In this document: positions 39,101-49,501 of the stretch, piece by piece
How positions within the stretch are numbered: position 1 is the first letter of the stretch
How the letters are laid out: each line of letters begins with the position of its first letter
From: Ramlibacter agri
GTDB lineage: Bacteria; Pseudomonadota; Gammaproteobacteria; Burkholderiales; Burkholderiaceae_C
NCBI RefSeq assembly: GCF_012927085.1
Contig: NZ_JABBFX010000002.1
Span: forward strand, 1-64,000
DNA: 64,000 bases
Direction: 5' to 3'
The notes under the pieces: model-generated
Databases searched by the model: none
Told to the model about the DNA's origin: nothing
The model's input: only the letters and a program-made list of their open reading frames with translations
Position numbers and translations under genes: made by a program

Positions 39101-42100
39101 GGTCAGTGTCTGCCCGGCTTCGTCCGCACCGCCTCCGGGTCCGTAAACCAGGCCGGCCAAACCCAGACTCGTGCCGCCGCTGTCCTCGGCCACCGTCAGG
39201 TCGGGCACGCTGCCGGCAGTGCGCACCGGCGCGTCGTTGACCGCGCCCACCGTGATCTGCAGGCTTTGCACCAGCGTGTCGGTGCCACCACCGTTGTCCT
39301 TCACCTGGAAGACAAAAGTCGCGACGCCATTCGCGTTCGCAGTCGCCAGGAAGCGCATGCCCTGGATCTGCGCCAGCGTGTAGCCGCCAGCAGTCACGAC
39401 CGTGCCGTCGGCCAGGGTGACCTGGCCTAGCGACGCTGGCGGCAAGCTGCTCACGCTGTAGCTGAGGGCCTGGGACGCTTCGTCGGCGCCGCCGCCAGGC
39501 GCATAGGCAATGCTGCCCAGGCCCAGGCTCGTGCAGCCGCTGTCCTCGGACACGGCCAGGTCCGCGACCGTGCCGCCGGTGCGCACGGGCGCATCGTTGA
39601 CCGCCAGCACCGTGATCGTCGCTTCGGCGGTTTCAGTGCTGTAGGGGCTGCTGCCGCCCACCACCGTGGTGTCGCCGATCGTGTCACCGGCCGTGCCGGC
39701 GCTGCCGTCCCAGGCCCGGAAGACGAGACCGCCGGCGCTGCCGTTCCAGTCGGCATTCGGCACGAAGCGGATCCGGGCCTGGCCATCGGCCGCCAGCAGC
39801 GTGGCGGTGGTCATGCCCACCCCGCTGAAGTCCTGCCAGGTGGCGCCCCCGTCGCGGCTGTACTGCCAGGTGCCGTTGGCGCTGGAGGCGGAAATCACCG
39901 CGATGCCGTGGCTGCCGCCCGGGTCGTCGACCTGGCCGCTCACGAGGTCGGTGATCGCCATGCCCAGGTTGCTGGCCGGGTCCTCCAGCAGCACCGGCAT
40001 GGCGTTCGCGCCATTCAGCGCGGGCGCCTGGTTGGCGACGGTGATCGTCAACGACTGCGCCAGCGTGTCGACGCCGCCGTTGGCCGTGCCGCCGCTGTCC
40101 TTGACCGTGAAGGCGAAGGTCGCGCTGCCGCTGCTGACGCCGGTGAAGGGCTTGAACTGCATGCCCTGCAGCTGCGCCAATGTGTAGCTGGAGCCCGCTC
40201 CCACCACCGTCGTGCCATCGGCCAGGAACAGCGTGCCCAGCGCGATGGGCGGTACGGTCGTCACGGTGTAGGTCAGGGCCTGGCCCGCTTCGTCGGCGCC
40301 ACCGCCGGGACCGTAGGCGAGGCCGCCCAGTCCCAGGCTGGTCATCGTGCCGGCGCGCGCCGTGATGTTGGCCACGGTGCCGGCCGTGAGCTCAGGGGCG
40401 TCGTTGACCGGCAGAACCGTGATCGCCGCGGCCTGCACCTGCGTGCTGAATGCGGTGCTGCCGCCGTTGGCCGTGGTGTCGGCCAGCGTGCCTGCCGTGC
40501 CCGTGCTCTGGTCCCATGCGCGCAGCGTCAGGCCGCCGGCCGTACCGTTCCAGTCCGCTTGCGCCACGAAGCGCAGGCGCGTGCTGGCATCCGCACCCAG
40601 CAGCAGCGCCTGGCTGTCGCTCACGCCGCTGATCGTGGTCCACGTGGCGCCGCTGTCCAGGCTGTATTGCCAGCTGCCGTGCGGGTCGCTCGCTCCGGTG
40701 ATCGCCACGCCCCGCATGTTCAGCGGATCGCTGGCGTGGCCGCTGACCAGGTCCGCCACCAGCATGCCGCTGTTCGCGCTCGCGTCCTCCAGCATGCCCA
40801 TGGCGTTGACGCCGTCCAGCGCCGGCGCCTGGTTCGTGATCGTCACTGCCAGCGATTGCGCCAGCGTGTCGACGCCGCCGTTCGCCGTGCCGCCGCTGTC
40901 CTTCACCGCGAAGCTGAAGGTGCCACTGCCGCTGGAGACGGACGCCGCCAGGAACTGCATGCCCTGGATCTGCGCCAGCGTGTAGCTGTTGCCTGCCACC
41001 ACCGTAGTGGTGCCGTCAGCGAGCACGATGCGACCCACGCCGCCCGCGGGCACGCTGGTCACGGTGTAGCTGAGGGTCTGCCCGGCTTCGTCGCTACCGC
41101 CGCCCGGCGCGTAGGCCAGGCCGGCCAGGCCCAGCGAAGTGAGCCCGGAGCCCTCGGTGACGTTCACGTTGTTCGCGGCGCCGGCGGTGCGCACGGGCGC
41201 GTCGTTGACGGCCGCCACGTTGACGCTCACCGTCGCCTGCTGCGACTTGTCGGTGCCGTCGCTGGACTTGTACTTGAAGGTGGCCACGCCGTTGAAGTTG
41301 GCGCCCGGCGTGAAGGTGACCGTGCCGTCGGCATTGAGCACCACGGTGCCGCCGCTGACGCTGCTCACGCTGTAGACGCTGAGCGCATCGCCCTCGGCGT
41401 CGGTGTCGTTGGCCAGCAGCTGGGCCGCGGCGAAAGTGACGGGCGTGTCCTCGGTCGCCGCCAGCGTGTCGTCGTTGGCCACCGGCGCGTCGTTGACCGG
41501 CGTGACGGTGATCGTCAGCGACTCCGCCAGGGTGTCGCTGCCCCCGCCATCGTCGGTGACCGTCCACGAGAAGGTGGCCGGCCCGCCATTCGCATTGGCA
41601 GCCGGCCGGAACTTCATGCTCTTGAGCTCGTTGAGCGTGTAGACGCTGCCTGCGGTCACCACCGTGCTGCCATTGGCCAGCACGATGTCTCCCAGGGCCG
41701 AGGACGGCACCGCCGTGACCGTGTAGGTGAGGACCTGCGCGCTCTCGTCGGAGCCGCCTCCGGGGCCGTACTGCAGGCCGCCAAAGCCCAGGTTGGCAGC
41801 CGACGAATCCTCGGCGATCGTCAGGTTGGCCACCGTGCCGCCGGTGCGCACGGGCGGGTCGTTGACGGGGTTCACCGCCGCCGTGACGGTGGCGGTGGCG
41901 GCGCTGAAGGCGCTGGTGCCGCCGGTGACCGCGATGTTCACCTTGGCGCCGGCCATCCCCGAGGTGCGGTCCCACGCGCGCAGCGTCAGCGCGCCCGTGA
42001 CGCTGCCGTTCCAGTCGGCGTCCGGGACGAAGCGCAGCCGCGTCAGGCTGTCGGCCGCGAGCAGCAGCGCGCTGCTGCCGGAAACGGCGCCGACGCCGGT

Positions 42101-44488
42101 CCAGGTCGTGCCGCCATCCAGCGAATACTCGTAGCTGCCATGCGTGGTGTTGGCAGCGACCAGCGCGATGCCCTGCACCGCGCCGGTGTCGGCATCGGTG
42201 ACCATGCCGGCGATCAGCGAAGACACCAGGAAACCGTTGCCGCGGCTGTCCTCGTCGATGGCCGCCGGCTGCACGACCCCGGACAGCACCGGCGCCTGGT
42301 TGTCCAGCACCGTGAAGGCGGCGACGAAGGCGTCGCTGCTGCCGTTGCGCCCGGTCTGGAAGCTGCCGCCGGTGGCATAGCCGGTGGTGGTGATCGCGCC
42401 CGCGACGTAAGCCTCATTGCCGTAGATCGCGACACCGCCGGCGGTGATGCCCGAGCCGTAGAAGGTGCCGTACTTCAGGTCGCTCGTGCCGCCGCCGGCG
42501 GGGTTCAGCACGAGCAGGAACATCGCCGAGCCCGGGTTCGTACTCTGCGCGGCGTCGGAAGTGAGCGGGAAATCGCTGGTGGACCCGGCCTGGCCGACGA
42601 TCACCACCCTGCCGCGCGAGTACGCCACGCCGGTCGGCGTGTCCACGTTGGAGCCGCCGATGTAGCTGGAATACAGCAGCGAGGACGCGCCGGTGAGGTT
42701 GGTGTCGTAGACGCGCAGGAAGCCGGTGTCGTGGTTGTTGCCCAGGCCGCCCGTCATGTAGGCGCCGGTCGTCGTGGTGAACACGATCGACGAGCGCACC
42801 CGCGTCTCGCCCACCACGTAGGCCTTGCCGCTGCCGTCGATGGCCACTGCCGCCAGCGAGTCGTTGTCGGTGCTGCCGACGTAGGTGGAGTAAAGCGTGT
42901 TGCCGCTGGCGTCCAGGTGCGCCAGGAAGCCGTCGCTGGAGCCGGACAGCGCGGTCTGCTGCCCGCCCGTCATGCCCATGTTGCCCGACTGCGTGTTGCC
43001 CACCACGTAGACGTCGCCGCCCGTGCCTACCGCCAGGCCGGTGCCGAGGTCGTTGCTGCTGCCACCCAGCAACTGCTGGTAGACAGCGGTGCCGCTGGCG
43101 CTGTACTTGTTGACGAAGGCGTTGTCGGAAGTGCCGAACAGCAAGGTCAGCACCGGCGACAGCAGGCCGTTGTCCGAGGCCTCGCCCGTCGCATACACGT
43201 TGCCGCTGCCGTCGAAGCCGACGCCGTTGCCGGAATCGGTGGCGCCGTTGCCGCCGAAGTAGGTGCTGAACACCAGCGCGTTGCCGGCGGCATTGAGCTT
43301 CAGCACGAAGGCGTCCTGCGTGCCGGCCAGCGTGCTGTCGTCGGCGTTCACCAGCGGCAGGTTGCCGGACTTGGTCCAGCCCGTCACGGCGGCGTTGCCG
43401 CTGGCGTCGACGGCAATCGCGTTGCCCTGCTCGTCGCCGCTGCCGCCGATGCGGGTGCCGTAGACCATGCTCGAAAGGTTGGCGCTCAGCTTGGCGACGA
43501 AGATGTCGCCGTTGCCCGCGCTGCTGCCGATGGCGTTGCCGAGAGGCCCGTCGCTGCCGGCGGTGCGGCCGGTGATGTACACGTTGCCGGCCGCATCGAC
43601 GGCGATGCCCGTGGCGCTGTCCACGTTGCCGCTGCCGAAGTAGGTGGCGTAGTCCAGCACCGGGTCGATCACCAGCTGGCGCGCGTGGTCGTAGTCGCCC
43701 AGCACGAAGCCGATGCTGCCGTCGTCGCGCAGCTCGTAGCGGCTCGCCACCGCCTGCAGGCTGCCGTCGTCGTTGCGCTGGTAGCTCACCGGCGCGCGGA
43801 AGCGCACCTCCTGGCTGCCGCCGGCCACCTGCAGCACCAGGTCGCCGTTGTCGGCCACCGACACCTGGCTGGCACCGTCGAAGCGCAGGCTGATCGCGCT
43901 GGCATCGGCGCCGGCCGCCACCACGAAGTCGTATTCCAGCTGGCGCTGCGTGCCGTAGTAGCGCAGGTCGACGCCTTCGTAGACCTGGTGGTACACGACG
44001 GCGCCATAGTTGGCGATGTCGGTGTGCCACTGCGAGGAGTCGCTGCCGACGATGACGTTGCTGCGGGTGTCCAGCTGCTGCTCGCCCTGCGCGCTGGCAT
44101 CGGCACGGGCGCCGTCCAGGGTCAGCGTCACCGACTGCGTCCCGCTGTCGGTCACCAGCGAGAGCTGCGCGTTGCCGTTCGAGAGCTCGATGCCGTAGCC
44201 GCTGCCGTTGGCGACGAAATCGACGCCAGGCGCGGCCTGCCCTTCGTTCGCTTCGAAAGTGAGCCCCAGGGCGGCGTAGGCCGCGAGGACGTCCGCGTTC
44301 GACGCGGTGGAGGAAGCGTATTCGCCGCTCGTGTCCAGCGTGCGCACCTCGCTGGCGCTGCCGGCGTTCGCCGCCAGCGCCAGGCCGGCCGCGATGTCGG
44401 CGGAGTACAGCAGCCGCGGCTCCATGGGCTCCGCCACCGGCACCGGACGCATGGCCCGGCCCTCACGGAGGCGGCGGAGCCAGCGCAT
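30146..44488 (-). CDS. Giant cadherin/tandem-95-like repeat protein with LEPR-XLL-type N terminus
   Basis: About 4780 aa. Residues 22-30 read MEPRLLYSA, matching the LEPR-XLL motif found at the start of very large proteobacterial proteins. A DUF7948-like region (about 60-280) and an SBBP beta-propeller (280-720, repeats such as GIAVDAAGNVYITG) follow. From 720 to 2410 there are mixed cadherin/tandem-95 repeats, then 15 near-identical 120-aa repeats (VNDAPVRTAGSVADLTVAEDSG type) to about 4210. VCBS/cadherin-like domains, a Pro-Ala linker (about 4495-4615) and a C-terminal membrane helix (about 4712-4735) with an acidic tail end the protein. GTG at 44491 directly precedes ATG 44488; both fit GGGAG. 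No RTX nonapeptides are present. Probably a cell-surface or released adhesin-like protein. Confidence 0.92.
30868..30947 (-). repeat. GGTGCA hexanucleotide tract encoding a Pro-Ala linker
   Basis: About thirteen copies of GGTGCA on the plus strand (TGCACC in the coding sense) give alternating Ala-Pro near the C terminus of the giant protein. Six-base units change length in steps of two residues without shifting frame. Pro-Ala stretches are typical of extended cell-wall- or periplasm-spanning linkers. Confidence 0.85.
31861..37257 (-). repeat. Fifteen tandem repeats of 360 bp (last 357 bp) in the giant gene
   Basis: The segment that reads GCACCGGCGCATCGTTCAC or a close variant recurs at 31861, 32221, 32581, 32941, 33301, 33661, 34021, 34381, 34741, 35101, 35461, 35821, 36181, 36541 and 36901, exactly 360 bases apart, and again near 37258. 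Each unit encodes 120 aa. The units are very similar at the DNA level, with conserved synonymous positions, which indicates recent amplification or ongoing homogenisation. Further, more diverged units of 357 bp lie at about 38869-39583. Confidence 0.92.
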
Positions 44489-44503
44489 CACGGCCCGCTC
44501 CCT

Positions 44504-45424
44504 TCAGGGCCTCAGGCTGGGCGACTTCACCAGCACCGGCGCCATCTGCAACAGCAAGGAGGCGTCGTTGGTGGCACGCCCGCCGGGCCGCGGCACCGGC
44601 TTGATTGGCGCCGGCGCCTCGACGGCGGCGCCCATGTCGGCCTTGCAGCGCAGGCCGGCCGGCAATTCCAGGTTGGGGTTGGGCAGCTCCAGCCGCACGC
44701 GGAAGGTGTTGCTCGCGCCGTCGATCACCTTGTCGACCAGCGCCACCTTGGCCACGCGCGGCGCGGTGCCAGGGAAATCGGGGGTGACGGTGAAGCTCTG
44801 GCCTTCGCGCACGGCGCTGTAGAAGGAAGCCGGCAGCACCACTTCCACCCGCAGCGGGTTGACCATGGCGACGCGGAAGATCGGCTTCTCCTCCACCCGC
44901 TCGCCGGCCGAGAGATAGCGGTCGACGATGACCCCGGTGATCGGGCTGCGGATCGTGCGCAGGCCCAGCTGCGCCTGCGCCAGGTCGTGCTCGCGCATCA
45001 GCACCGTGCGCTGCTCGCGCGCCTGCGCGAGGCGGTTCTCGGCGACGTCCGCCTCGGCCCGCGCCTGTTCCAGCGCCTGGCTGGAGATGAACTGCTGGTC
45101 GGCCAGGTCCTTGGCGCGCGCCAGCTTCTGGCGGGCCAGCACCGCGTTGGCCTCCGCCGCCTGCAGCTCGCCGACGGCCTGGGCCTTGCTGGCGGCGACG
45201 GCGACCGACGAGCGTTCGACGTCGGCGCGCAAGGTGGCCAGCGGCTGGCCGGCCGTCACGCGCGCACCGCGCTCGGCCAGGGTGGTTTCGATCACGCCGA
45301 TGACCGGGCTGCCCACTTCGGACACCCGGTACGGCTCGATCAGGCAACCCAGGGGCTGGGCAGCCTGGAGGCCCAGCGGGATCAACAACGACGCAACCAG
45401 GCCCCAACGACTTTGTTTATTCAT
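44504..45424 (-). CDS. Periplasmic adaptor subunit (RND/HlyD membrane-fusion type)
   Basis: A 306-aa exported adaptor. The signal peptide ends near GLQA-AQ. A lipoyl-like half (GVIETTLAERGARVTAGQPLATL), a long coiled-coil hairpin (about 65-150, rich in Ala/Glu/Arg) and the returning lipoyl half (IRSPITGVIVDRYLSAGERV) are followed by a beta-barrel domain. Length and order match RND-type adaptors, yet no RND pump or outer-membrane factor is nearby. It overlaps the SecA-like gene by 8 nt and ends 15 nt before the giant-protein gene. In this island it may bridge to an outer-membrane channel encoded elsewhere. Confidence 0.88.
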   Translation of the reverse strand: MNKQSRWGLVASLLIPLGLQAAQPLGCLIEPYRVSEVGSPVIGVIETTLAERGARVTAGQPLATLRADVERSSVAVAASKAQAVGELQAAEANAVLARQKLARAKDLADQQFISSQALEQARAEADVAENRLAQAREQRTVLMREHDLAQAQLGLRTIRSPITGVIVDRYLSAGERVEEKPIFRVAMVNPLRVEVVLPASFYSAVREGQSFTVTPDFPGTAPRVAKVALVDKVIDGASNTFRVRLELPNPNLELPAGLRCKADMGAAVEAPAPIKPVPRPGGRATNDASLLLQMAPVLVKSPSLRP

Positions 45425-47354
45425 GCAGCACCTGTCGGCTGAACGTCAGGTCGCGGTCCTCGGAGGCCGCGACATGGCTGAGTTTCACACGATCGTAACG
45501 ATGGGTAAAGGACTCGCGCCGCTGGGCGAGCCAAAGCGTGACGTTTGCCAACGCCCGCGGCCGCCCGGCGTGCGCCAGCCAGCGCAGCCAGCGGGCCGGC
45601 CACCAGCGCACCAGCAGCGGGAAATCCGCCGCCAGCAGCCGCTGCACGCTCCCGGGCTGGCCCTGGCGCCCCGCCCGGCCGACGAACTGGCGGTCGATGC
45701 GCGCGGATGCGTTCAGTTGGCAGAGGATGACGTGCAGCCCGCCGCGGGCCAGCACCAGCGCGTCGCAGACGATGTCCGTGCCGCGGCCCGCCATGCTGGT
45801 GGCGACCGTGATCCGGCCATGGCCGCCTGCCGCCGCAATCAATTCGGCCTCGTCGCGGTCCTGGCGCGCGTTCAGCACACGGTGTGCGAGCCCGTGCCGC
45901 CCGAGCACTTCGGACAGCGTCTCCGATTGCGCCACGCTCTCGGTGCCGATCAGGACGGCGCGGCCCGTGCCCGCCACCCGCGCGGCCTCGTCGGCCACGC
46001 GTTCCCACAGCTGCGGGCTGTCCGGCCACAACTCCAGCGGCAGCTGCTTCAGGCGCGAAGGCACGCGCGGCGGGATCACCACCAGGTCCAGGCCGTAGAC
46101 CTGGCGCAATTCGCCGCGCGCTTCGCGCAGCGTGCCGCTGGCGCCCGCCAGCCGCAGGTAGCGCGGGAAGAAGCGCTGGAAGGTGATCTGCGTGAGCGTG
46201 CCGTTGCGCCGGGTGGCGGCCACGCCTTCCTTCAGCTCCACCAGCTGGTGCAAGCCGCCCGACCAGGCGCGGCCGGCCGCGGGACGGCCGGTGGTCTCGT
46301 CGATGAGGGTGACCTCGCCATCGCGCACGATGTACTCGTGCTCGGGCCGCAGCACCAGCAAGGCCACCAGGGCGAGTTCGACCGCCGCTTCGCGATGCGC
46401 GCGGTGGCCGAACAGCGCGTGCGCCGCGAGCGGCCACGGCGCCAGGCGCTGGCGGCCGGCGGCGGTCAGTTCGAAGCGGCGGCCGTCGTTGCGGCGCTCG
46501 TAGTCGGTGCCGGGCGCGAGCTGCTGCGCGGTGCGCAGCGCGCCCGCGTAGAAGGCCGCTTCGACCTCGGAGCCTTCGGCCTGGGCCAGCACCAGCGGCA
46601 TGCGGGCCTCGTCGACCAGCACCGTGTCCGCTTCGTCGAGGATCGCCATGCACAGGCCGCGCAATACCGGAGCCTCGCCCGCGCCCTGCGCACCGGCCAG
46701 GCGGCGGGCGCGTTGCTCCAGCGGCGCCAGGCCGGCGGCCCGGCCCAGGCTGTCACGCAGGTAGTCGAAGGCCAGTTCCTTGGCCGTGCAGTAGGTGACG
46801 TCGGCGCCATAGGCCTGGCGGCGGCGCGCCGCTTCCATCGGCTGCGTCACGAAAGCCACGCGCAGGCCGAGGCGCCAGTAGAAGCGCTGCAGCCGCTCGG
46901 CATCGCGCTGCGCGAGATAGTCGTTGGCGGTGACCACGTGTACCGGCGTGCGGCTCAGCGCGGCGACCGCCGCGGCCAGCGCGATGGCGGCGGTCTTGCC
47001 CTCGCCCGTGTTCATTTCCGCGAGGCGTTCGTCCAGCAGCACGCGCGCTGCCAGCAGCTGCTGGCGATGTGGCGGGTAGCCCAGTTCCTGGGTCAGCGCC
47101 GTTGCCGCCAGCACCATCGCTTCCACCATCCAGGCCTGCGGGTCGCGCGCGAGCGCGGGGAGTGCCGCCAGGCGCTGCGTCAGCCCGCCGTGGTCGGGCG
47201 GCAGCGCGGCGGCCACGGTGTCGGCGAAGCGTTCGAGGGCGCGGCGGCTCAGGCGGCGCCGGCTGCGCGACTCGCCGGGCTTCTTGGCCTCCTGCTGCGG
47301 GTATTCGCCCCACAGGACCCCGGGCGCGGGCCAGGCGAGCGCTGCGGCCGTCAT
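45417..47354 (-). CDS. Short SecA-like ATPase
   Basis: A 645-aa SecA homologue. The motor motifs are clear: Walker A EMNTGEGKT (114-121), DEAD box ILDEADTVLVDEARMPL (about 238-254, SecA usually has DEVDSILIDEARTPL), the linker TFQRFFPRYLRLAGASGT, ATSMAGRGTDIV and QFVGRAGRQGQPGSV. It stops soon after the second motor domain: the C-terminal helical scaffold/wing region is largely gone and the zinc-binding tail is absent (housekeeping SecA has about 900 residues). The start ATG 47354 overlaps the M50 gene stop (ATGA). Its place between a membrane protease and an adaptor suggests an accessory motor that feeds or unfolds the giant protein; that is inference. Confidence 0.9.
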   Translation of the reverse strand: MTAAALAWPAPGVLWGEYPQQEAKKPGESRSRRRLSRRALERFADTVAAALPPDHGGLTQRLAALPALARDPQAWMVEAMVLAATALTQELGYPPHRQQLLAARVLLDERLAEMNTGEGKTAAIALAAAVAALSRTPVHVVTANDYLAQRDAERLQRFYWRLGLRVAFVTQPMEAARRRQAYGADVTYCTAKELAFDYLRDSLGRAAGLAPLEQRARRLAGAQGAGEAPVLRGLCMAILDEADTVLVDEARMPLVLAQAEGSEVEAAFYAGALRTAQQLAPGTDYERRNDGRRFELTAAGRQRLAPWPLAAHALFGHRAHREAAVELALVALLVLRPEHEYIVRDGEVTLIDETTGRPAAGRAWSGGLHQLVELKEGVAATRRNGTLTQITFQRFFPRYLRLAGASGTLREARGELRQVYGLDLVVIPPRVPSRLKQLPLELWPDSPQLWERVADEAARVAGTGRAVLIGTESVAQSETLSEVLGRHGLAHRVLNARQDRDEAELIAAAGGHGRITVATSMAGRGTDIVCDALVLARGGLHVILCQLNASARIDRQFVGRAGRQGQPGSVQRLLAADFPLLVRWWPARWLRWLAHAGRPRALANVTLWLAQRRESFTHRYDRVKLSHVAASEDRDLTFSRQVLHE

Positions 47355-49501
47355 GCCTGACCGGTGGGGCTGAACTGCCGCACCAGCATCTGGCGCAGGA
47401 CCCGCACGGCCTGCAGGCCCAGCGGCTCGGGCGGCAGCTGCAGCTTGACCCAAGCGCGGCTGCCGATGCGCTCGCCGGCGATGCCCGGCACGGCCACATC
47501 CCACAGGAAGACCGGCTGCTGGCTGCGCAGGCCGTCCTTGTCGGCCGGGTCGATCGCCACCGGGCCGCCCTCGCGGTCGCCCAGCGCCGCGCTGGGAAGC
47601 TGGCGGGTCGCGGCCGGAGTCTCGCTCTGGAGCTTTGCCGCGTGCACTTCACCGGGCGCTTCGGCCAGCCGCACCTCGATCGATTGCACGCGACCGCGCA
47701 CGCGCAGCAAGTCCTCGTCGCGCAGCACCAGGCGCACCTGCGCGGCGCCGGGCTGCAGCACGTAGCCCAGCATCTCGCCGCGCTTCGCGTAGCGACCCGG
47801 CAGGTCGCCTTCGCGCGGCCAGACGGCGCGGCCACCGGCCTGCGAGCGCAGCTCCAGGTTGGCCAGCTGCTGCTCGGCCCGCGCCAGCTCCGCCTGGTTG
47901 CGCTCGATCTGCGCATTGAGGTCCGCGGCCTTGGAAGGGTCCTGCAGCAGCGCCTGGTATTGCTGCGCGTAGAGGCCAGGCTGCTCGCCGGCCGCCTTGT
48001 CGCGAACGGCCACCAGCGCCGGGTCCGACAGCGAGAGCACCACCTGCCCGGGCTCCACCGCGCTGCCATCGCGCACCGAAGCGCTTTCGACGAAGCCCGC
48101 CGCCTCCGGCCGCAGCTGCGCCCGCTCCGGCGGCCAGACGACGCCGCGTGCGACCACGCTGCTCGGCGCCGGCACCACGAAGGCCAGCACGAACACCGCC
48201 ACCGCGAAGCTGCCCGCAGCCAGCAGTCCGCGCCGGCGCGCGCGCAGGTCGGGCGCGCTCGACGCCGAGCGCAGCAACCCGCGCAACACGCCCGCCACCG
48301 CCAGCGCCACGAAGGCCAGCGCCGCCACCCATCCGAGCAGCCAGGACTGGCGGCCGATCCAGAACACCAGCCCGGCCAGCAGGCCGATGCGATACAGCAG
48401 CGAGGCCGGGGCATACAGCGCCAGCCACTTGCCCTCACCCGCCGACAGCGTGCCGGGCGGCAGCGCGTCACCGGCGCCCAGCAAGCGCCGCCACTGCGTC
48501 GCCCACCAGGCCTGGCTGCGCAGCGCCAGGTTGGGCAGCTGCAGCAGGTCGGCCAGCAGGTGGTAGCCATCCAGCCGCAGCAGCGGGTTGGCGTTGAAAA
48601 GGAGCGTGGAGACCGAGCAGATCAAGACCACCACCAAGGCCGCGTCGCGCGCCAGGCCCGGCGCCAGCCAGGTCCAGGCGAACAGGGCCAGCGCGGCCAG
48701 CGCCAGTTCCACCGCGATGCCGGCGGCGCTGACGATGGCGCGCTGGCGCGCGCTGGGAAAGGCGTTGGCGGCGCTGGCATCCACATAGGGCGCGGGCGTC
48801 AGGAACATCAGCGACACGCCCACTTCGCGCACGGCGCCGCCGAAGCGCCGCACCGCCAGGGCGTGCCCCAGTTCGTGCAGCGCCTTGACGATCGGGTAAG
48901 CCAGCCAGGCGATGCCCCAGCTCGAAGGCGTCGCCATCACGCGCAGCGCATCGGCCTTGAGCACCGGGAAGTTCACGGCCGCTGCCAGCGCGCCGAGCAG
49001 CACGGCGGCGATCCACGCCAGCGCCAGTGGCCAGCGTGCGAAACGCATGACGAAAGGCAGCAGCGCATCCAGCAGCCGGGTCGGGTCGAACAGGCGCGTG
49101 CGCAGCGCCAGCGGGTTGATGAAGGCGCGGCGGCTGCGCTCCTCGTCCTCGTTGCGGCGGGCGAACAGCAGTGAGAGGTTGGGCGCGCTGTCGAACTGCA
49201 GCATGCCGGCGCGCGAGAGCTGCGCCAGCAGCCGCAGCACCTCGTCCTGCGTCGGCGCCTGGTCGCCCAGGCTTTCCAGCAAGGCCTGCCACAGCTCGCC
49301 GACAGTGCTGCGACCGTCACATCGTCCGGCAAAGGCGTAGGCCGCGGGATTCAGGCGCAATTGCCGGCCCGAGCCCGGTTCGACCAGCACGTGCCAGACC
49401 TGGTCGCGCACCACCTGCCGCACGATGCGGATGCCCGCGGCGAGACTGGGCTTGAGCGGCGCGACCCGGTACCAGGACCCGCTGACCAGCGGCTGCGTCA
49501 T
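47351..49501 (-). CDS. PqqD-like/M50 zinc metalloprotease/HlyD fusion protein
   Basis: A 716-aa polytopic membrane protein. Residues about 15-105 resemble a PqqD-like winged helix (LRLNPAAYAFAGRCDGRSTVGEL). Membrane helices then carry the site-2-protease motifs HELGH at 209-213 and NPLLRLDGY at 305-313, the latter supplying the third zinc ligand (Asp). After several more helices, the C-terminal half is an HlyD-type adaptor: GVVWPPERAQLRPEAAGFVESASVRDG and a coiled coil around 520-560. ATG 49501 follows the upstream TAG without a gap. Fusions of M50 and HlyD are known as putative peptide zinc metalloproteases; the substrate could be the C-terminal membrane helix of the giant protein. Confidence 0.9.
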   Translation of the reverse strand: MTQPLVSGSWYRVAPLKPSLAAGIRIVRQVVRDQVWHVLVEPGSGRQLRLNPAAYAFAGRCDGRSTVGELWQALLESLGDQAPTQDEVLRLLAQLSRAGMLQFDSAPNLSLLFARRNEDEERSRRAFINPLALRTRLFDPTRLLDALLPFVMRFARWPLALAWIAAVLLGALAAAVNFPVLKADALRVMATPSSWGIAWLAYPIVKALHELGHALAVRRFGGAVREVGVSLMFLTPAPYVDASAANAFPSARQRAIVSAAGIAVELALAALALFAWTWLAPGLARDAALVVVLICSVSTLLFNANPLLRLDGYHLLADLLQLPNLALRSQAWWATQWRRLLGAGDALPPGTLSAGEGKWLALYAPASLLYRIGLLAGLVFWIGRQSWLLGWVAALAFVALAVAGVLRGLLRSASSAPDLRARRRGLLAAGSFAVAVFVLAFVVPAPSSVVARGVVWPPERAQLRPEAAGFVESASVRDGSAVEPGQVVLSLSDPALVAVRDKAAGEQPGLYAQQYQALLQDPSKAADLNAQIERNQAELARAEQQLANLELRSQAGGRAVWPREGDLPGRYAKRGEMLGYVLQPGAAQVRLVLRDEDLLRVRGRVQSIEVRLAEAPGEVHAAKLQSETPAATRQLPSAALGDREGGPVAIDPADKDGLRSQQPVFLWDVAVPGIAGERIGSRAWVKLQLPPEPLGLQAVRVLRQMLVRQFSPTGQA

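Noticed and set aside
39908..45442. Very long open frame on the plus strand opposite the giant gene
   Set aside because: It is an antisense shadow produced by high GC and periodic repeats; its translation is low-complexity His/Arg/Gly-rich and overlaps the well-supported minus-strand gene and adaptor.
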